A stretch of DNA of 8,564 nt from Omnitrophica bacterium GWA2_52_8 (lineage in GTDB: Bacteria > Omnitrophota > Omnitrophia > Omnitrophales > Aquincolibacteriaceae). The notes under the pieces are model-generated. The model saw only the letters and a list, made by a program, of their open reading frames with translations. It did no database searches and was not told the origin of the DNA. Position 1 is the stretch's first letter; every line of letters begins with the position of its first letter. The position numbers were made by a program, and so were the translations under genes. Positions 6,082 to 8,564 of the stretch are shown here, in pieces. The stretch covers positions 189 through 8,752 of the forward strand of contig MHFC01000024.1 of assembly GCA_001804025.1 (NCBI GenBank), written 5' to 3'.

Positions 6082-7193
6082 GCCGCGGCCCCCGACGGAG
6101 GCGGAAGAAAATGCCGCTTGGGCGATTTTAAGAAACTTTCAATTTCTGCGGCGGCCAGCGCATGACCTTTGGCCGTCCAATGCCAGTCATCCCGGATGTA
6201 ATAGTCTTCCACCGAGCTTTTTTTTCCGGCCTCATAGAAGGCCGTGGTCAGATCCACCACCGGCACATGCTCGCGTTTTGCAAACCTGAGCATGGAACGG
6301 CGCGGCTGATTTTTTTCGGGACTGCGCACCCAGTATTCCGGCGGGATCATGACTAAAACGGGCTCCGCTCCGTCCTTGCGGATTTCCCTCAGCAGCTGTG
6401 AAAGAATTTTACGGCTGATCTTCCACTCATCGCTGAGATCCGGGTCGATCAGATAAACGTTGCGGCTCAATCGCAGCAGCCGGGCCCGGATCCACTGATA
6501 AAGCATGCTTTTCTTTAAAACCGCCTGCCAAAAGCTATGCTGGAAAAGATTGGGAAACTGACCCTGTGTCATGGCATACGGCTTTGGCACAGGTACGTTC
6601 TGCAGCTCCAGCTCACCCTGGGCCGTCAGTTTAAAAAAAGGCTTGGCATATCCGCCGGCGGTAAAAGCCCGTGTGGCACGCCAGCCCATTTCAGGAAAAA
6701 CGTCGACGAGAACCACATCCGGATGGTATTTGCGCCCGATCTCCCGGTAAAGCATCAACACCTGATCAATGCCATAACCCGGCACGCCGGCGTTCAACAC
6801 TTCGAGAGCCGGATTCCTTTCTTCGAGCCGCCGGCTGAAGGTTTCAGAATCGGCGACCCCAAAACCAAAAGTAAAACTGTCGCCCACGGCTAAAATGCGC
6901 GGCCCTCCCGAATTTTTATTCTCGGCATAGTTCCGCTCTCCCCGGAAACCCGCTGCATTCGTATGGATTTCCTGATGGATCAGCGGTGTCTCAAGCCGCG
7001 CCGTTTTGTCCGGCTGCGGATACCAGCCGAGGACGTCATGATAATCGACCCACTTTTTCTCGGGAACCTCCACCCAGGTCACGGCCTGCTCCGCCGCCGG
7101 CTGAGGAGCCGGCTTAGCGCATACCCGGAAAACTCCTTCGGCACAAAGCAATACGACCCCTACGGAAATCAGCGCCAGAAAAAAATTTTTCAC
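6078..7193 (-). CDS. Membrane-anchored SGNH/GDSL hydrolase-like protein
   Basis: A protein of 371 residues from a GTG start has an N-terminal signal anchor (KNFFLALISVGVVLLCAEGV, 2-21) and then a periplasmic-type SGNH domain. Block I is LAVGDSFTFGFGV (101-113) with nucleophile S106. Block II is NAGVPGYGIDQ (134-144), with the oxyanion glycine. Block V is RDDWHWTAKGH (334-344), giving the D335xxH338 pair. Such proteins remove or transfer acyl groups on glycans. The block III Asn-Asp is not seen: the expected place reads VDVFPEMGW (163-171). The frame opens at 7247 and has an in-frame ATG at 7202, but GGGGAGG touches that ATG with no spacer and is 9 bases before the GTG at 7193, so 7193 is the better start. 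The gene is first in the minus-strand operon and overlaps the next by ATGA. The fold is firm; the substrate is unknown. Confidence 0.85.
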   Translation of the reverse strand: MKNFFLALISVGVVLLCAEGVFRVCAKPAPQPAAEQAVTWVEVPEKKWVDYHDVLGWYPQPDKTARLETPLIHQEIHTNAAGFRGERNYAENKNSGGPRILAVGDSFTFGFGVADSETFSRRLEERNPALEVLNAGVPGYGIDQVLMLYREIGRKYHPDVVLVDVFPEMGWRATRAFTAGGYAKPFFKLTAQGELELQNVPVPKPYAMTQGQFPNLFQHSFWQAVLKKSMLYQWIRARLLRLSRNVYLIDPDLSDEWKISRKILSQLLREIRKDGAEPVLVMIPPEYWVRSPEKNQPRRSMLRFAKREHVPVVDLTTAFYEAGKKSSVEDYYIRDDWHWTAKGHALAAAEIESFLKSPKRHFLPPPSGAAA

Positions 7194-7206
7194 ACGCAGC
7201 ATCCTC
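7194..7206 (-). promoter_or_regulatory. Ribosome binding site that decides the SGNH gene start
   Basis: On the minus strand a strong GGGGAGG is followed directly by ATGCTGCGTGTG. The ATG (7202) has zero spacing, which ribosomes use poorly. The GTG (7193) has the ideal spacing of 9 bases. This supports GTG initiation. Confidence 0.6.
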
Positions 7207-7215
7207 CCCAAGTAT

Positions 7216-7232
7216 CCCGCATAAATTGCGGG
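7216..7232. repeat. Small hairpin in the leader of the SGNH gene
   Basis: CCCGCA (7216-7221) and TGCGGG (7227-7232) pair as a 6-bp stem with a five-base AT-rich loop. On the minus strand it lies about 10 bases before the GGGGAGG ribosome binding site, so it could tune access to it. It is too short to call a regulator. Confidence 0.4.
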
Positions 7233-7250
7233 CCGCGCGAAATGCAAATA

Positions 7251-7279
7251 TTGACAACCCCTCGTAAAGTGCCTAACTT
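7251..7279 (+). promoter_or_regulatory. Probable promoter of the DPM1-like GT2 gene
   Basis: A perfect TTGACA (7251-7256) is followed after 17 bp by TAACTT (7274-7279), a weak -10 box. The predicted start of transcription falls at about 7285-7287, on or next to the ATG at 7287. No Shine-Dalgarno precedes that ATG, so the mRNA may be leaderless. The -10 box overlaps that of the opposite promoter. A TATACC at 7279-7284 is a better -10 match but leaves a spacer that is too long. Confidence 0.4.
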
Positions 7280-7305
7280 ATACCCCATGCCGAACCCGCC
7301 CTCAA
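7277..7305 (-). promoter_or_regulatory. Probable sigma70-type promoter for the minus-strand glycan operon
   Basis: On the minus strand TTGAGG (7305-7300, four of six) is separated by 17 bp from TATAAG (7282-7277, five of six). Predicted transcription starts near 7270, giving a leader of about 75 bases that includes the small hairpin and the GGGGAGG site. The -35 box lies inside the first codons of the divergent GT2 gene. Confidence 0.45.
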
Positions 7306-8036
7306 TCAGTTTTATCGTTCCCGTTTACAACGAGGAACTCAATATCGCCGTGATGCTGCGCAATCTTCACAATGTCTTGGACGCGCATCCGGAATGGAAC
7401 TCTGAAGTCATCATCGTCGAGGACGGCAGCGGCGACAACACCCGCGCGGTCCTCCAGACCGAGGTAAAGAAATACCCGGCCGCCACACTGCTGATTCATT
7501 CCGTCAATCAGGGCTATACTGCCTCTCTCAAAGATGGCATCCGTCTGGCGCGCGGACGCTTTCTCATGTACATTGGCGCTGACGAAGAGTTTGACTCCAG
7601 CGAACTCCCCGATTTCGTAACGCCTCTTTTAAACGGCGAAGCCGATCTCATTCTGGGAGTGCGCTGGCAGCGGAATGCCTATAAACTGTTCCGCTTTTTC
7701 CTCTCCGTGATCTACATCTTCACGCTCAACGCACTGTTCAAGATGCGCATTAACGATTACAACTGGTCCCAGGCATGGCGCCGGGAGATTTTTGAGCGCA
7801 TCGCCCTGGATTCCACGTCTCTTTTTGTCCTGCCTGAAATCATCATCAAGGCCCATGACCTCAAGTACCGGATCAAGGAAGTTCCCTCGAACCACCGCGG
7901 CCGGCAGGCCGGCAAATCCTCCGTCAATTTCAGCATCATGGGAAAGGCACTTTGGGATGCTTTCGATTTTGCCCTTAAACGCCGCCGTTCTCATTACAAT
8001 CCCGAATCCCACGAAGCCTTTCTACGCCGCCCCTAA
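7287..8036 (+). CDS. GT2 family glycosyltransferase, polyprenyl-phosphate (DPM1-like) type
   Basis: A 249-residue single-domain GT-A enzyme starts MPNPPSISFIVPVYNEELNI. VEDGSGDNT (44-52) binds the nucleotide. NQGYTASLKDGIRLARG (74-90) is the DPM1-type NxGxxxxxxxGxxxAxG block. YIGADEEFDSSEL (95-107) replaces the usual DAD. A hydrophobic stretch (134-153) comes before INDYNWSQAWRREIF (155-169), and HRGRQAGKSS (203-212) is the C-terminal basic motif. Relatives move a hexose from a nucleotide sugar to polyprenyl phosphate on the inner face of the membrane, making the donor that GT-C enzymes use. This fits the neighbouring GT-C genes. There is no C-terminal membrane pair, as in the short DPM1 form. 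The frame is open from 6963, but the part before 7287 overlaps the opposite gene and has no family similarity, so 7287 is the start. It is divergent from the operon and ends 16 bp before the next convergent gene. Confidence 0.9.
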   Translation: MPNPPSISFIVPVYNEELNIAVMLRNLHNVLDAHPEWNSEVIIVEDGSGDNTRAVLQTEVKKYPAATLLIHSVNQGYTASLKDGIRLARGRFLMYIGADEEFDSSELPDFVTPLLNGEADLILGVRWQRNAYKLFRFFLSVIYIFTLNALFKMRINDYNWSQAWRREIFERIALDSTSLFVLPEIIIKAHDLKYRIKEVPSNHRGRQAGKSSVNFSIMGKALWDAFDFALKRRRSHYNPESHEAFLRRP

Positions 8037-8052
8037 CTCCTCTGGCAGAAAA

Positions 8053-8564
8053 TCAAAGAAGCTGGCCCACCACGTACTCACAGCGTTCTTCCCGCACATT
8101 CTCCGATGGAATAATCGCCAGTTGTTTCACAAGCGCAGGGTTTTCCATCAGCGCACGAAGCAGTTTGTAACGCGGCGCTTCTCCAGCTCGACCATTAAAC
8201 TTAGGGCTTCGCATCAACAAATGCGTAAAACCGTTTTCCTTCAAAAAATCTGCAATCGCGGCCTGGTTTTTCAAAGAATCATAACGGGTCCGCAAATAAA
8301 ACCAGCTTTCCCGTACGTTCTTGCGAGGAAAATAAAACCGGTGAATCTCCTCTGCATTCAAGATTTTTGCATCGACCGGAAGGTTTGACTGCATCCAAGC
8401 CGCGAGCGGATAAGAGCGTTCCACTTGCCGCAAAAATAAATCCCGGCTCTGCAGGCCGAAAAGAACCGGCCACTGGACCCGATAGTGATAAAATCCCGCA
8501 CCCGCAAGCAGAACGGTCAGCAGGATACCGCAAACCGCTGCCATGCGCCGTAAACGGCCTCCCG
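8053..8564 (-). CDS. C-terminal part of a probable GT-C membrane glycosyltransferase (N-terminus off the right edge)
   Basis: The frame is open to the window edge and ends at TGA (8055-8053), giving about 170 residues of a longer protein. An ATG at 8544 exists, but codons before it continue in frame (GGRLRR), so it need not be the start. Counting from that ATG, a membrane helix (about 3-20) is followed by VQWPVLFGLQSRDLFLRQ (23-40) and RSYPLAAWMQSNLPVDAKIL (43-62). This pattern ends many GT39/PMT_2-like proteins: a last helix, a GLxSRxxxL segment, then a small outer domain starting YPxxxxxxxNLPxDAKIL. The later part (SWFYLRTRYDSL, FLKENGFTHLLM) fits that soluble domain. It converges on the GT2 gene with a 16-bp gap and no evident terminator between. 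The family call is likely but rests on the tail only. Confidence 0.7.
   Translation of the reverse strand, partial: GGRLRRMAAVCGILLTVLLAGAGFYHYRVQWPVLFGLQSRDLFLRQVERSYPLAAWMQSNLPVDAKILNAEEIHRFYFPRKNVRESWFYLRTRYDSLKNQAAIADFLKENGFTHLLMRSPKFNGRAGEAPRYKLLRALMENPALVKQLAIIPSENVREERCEYVVGQLL

Noticed and set aside
7177..7193. Lipoprotein signal in the SGNH protein (VVLLC near residue 17)
   Set aside because: The residue before Cys is Leu, not Gly/Ala/Ser, and the following sequence continues as a membrane anchor, so the lipobox is not supported.
6963..7286. 108-codon N-terminal extension of the DPM1-like GT2 frame
   Set aside because: It overlaps the SGNH gene on the other strand and the promoter region, and the GT2 fold begins right after the ATG at 7287.

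Overview
The window is a dense block of surface-glycan or glycolipid genes from what looks like an uncultured Gram-negative-type bacterium, with roughly balanced to moderately high GC. Seven protein genes are visible. All are recognisable at family level: glycosyltransferases of the GT-A/GT2 and membrane GT-C types, one GT2-methyltransferase fusion and one SGNH-type esterase/acyltransferase-like protein. There are no tRNA, rRNA, CRISPR, transposase or phage genes. The mix of DUF2079 and GT-C membrane proteins, and intergenic hairpins ending in GTCATTCCCG/CGGGAAT, resembles genomes of candidate phyla such as Omnitrophota. That placement is a guess from style, not a proven assignment.

Layout, right to left along the minus strand, which carries the main transcription unit. 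A probable promoter near 7277-7305 precedes an SGNH-type protein (7193-6078). It overlaps by ATGA a GT-C membrane glycosyltransferase (6081-4420), which overlaps by ATGA a DUF2079 membrane protein (4423-2765). A 249-bp gap holding a 184-bp imperfect inverted repeat follows. Next comes a GT2-methyltransferase fusion (2515-818), then a 276-bp gap packed with REP-like hairpins and a perfect 28-bp palindrome. Last is a second GT2 enzyme that runs off the left edge (541-1).

A DPM1-like GT2 gene (7287-8036) is transcribed the other way from the same 94-bp intergenic region. It converges with a 16-bp gap on the C-terminal end of another probable GT-C membrane enzyme (8564-8053), which is cut by the right edge.

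The genes suggest one route. A polyprenyl-phosphate sugar donor is made by the DPM1-like enzyme and used by the membrane GT-C proteins outside the inner membrane. Cytoplasmic GT2 enzymes build the glycan, with methyl transfer by the fused domain and acyl-group editing by the SGNH protein. This is inferred from families only; no substrate can be read from the sequence.

The least ordinary features are non-coding. They are the long inverted repeat between the DUF2079 and GT2-methyltransferase genes, the modular hairpin array that supplies the last codons and stop of the fusion gene, and the tightly overlapping divergent promoters.
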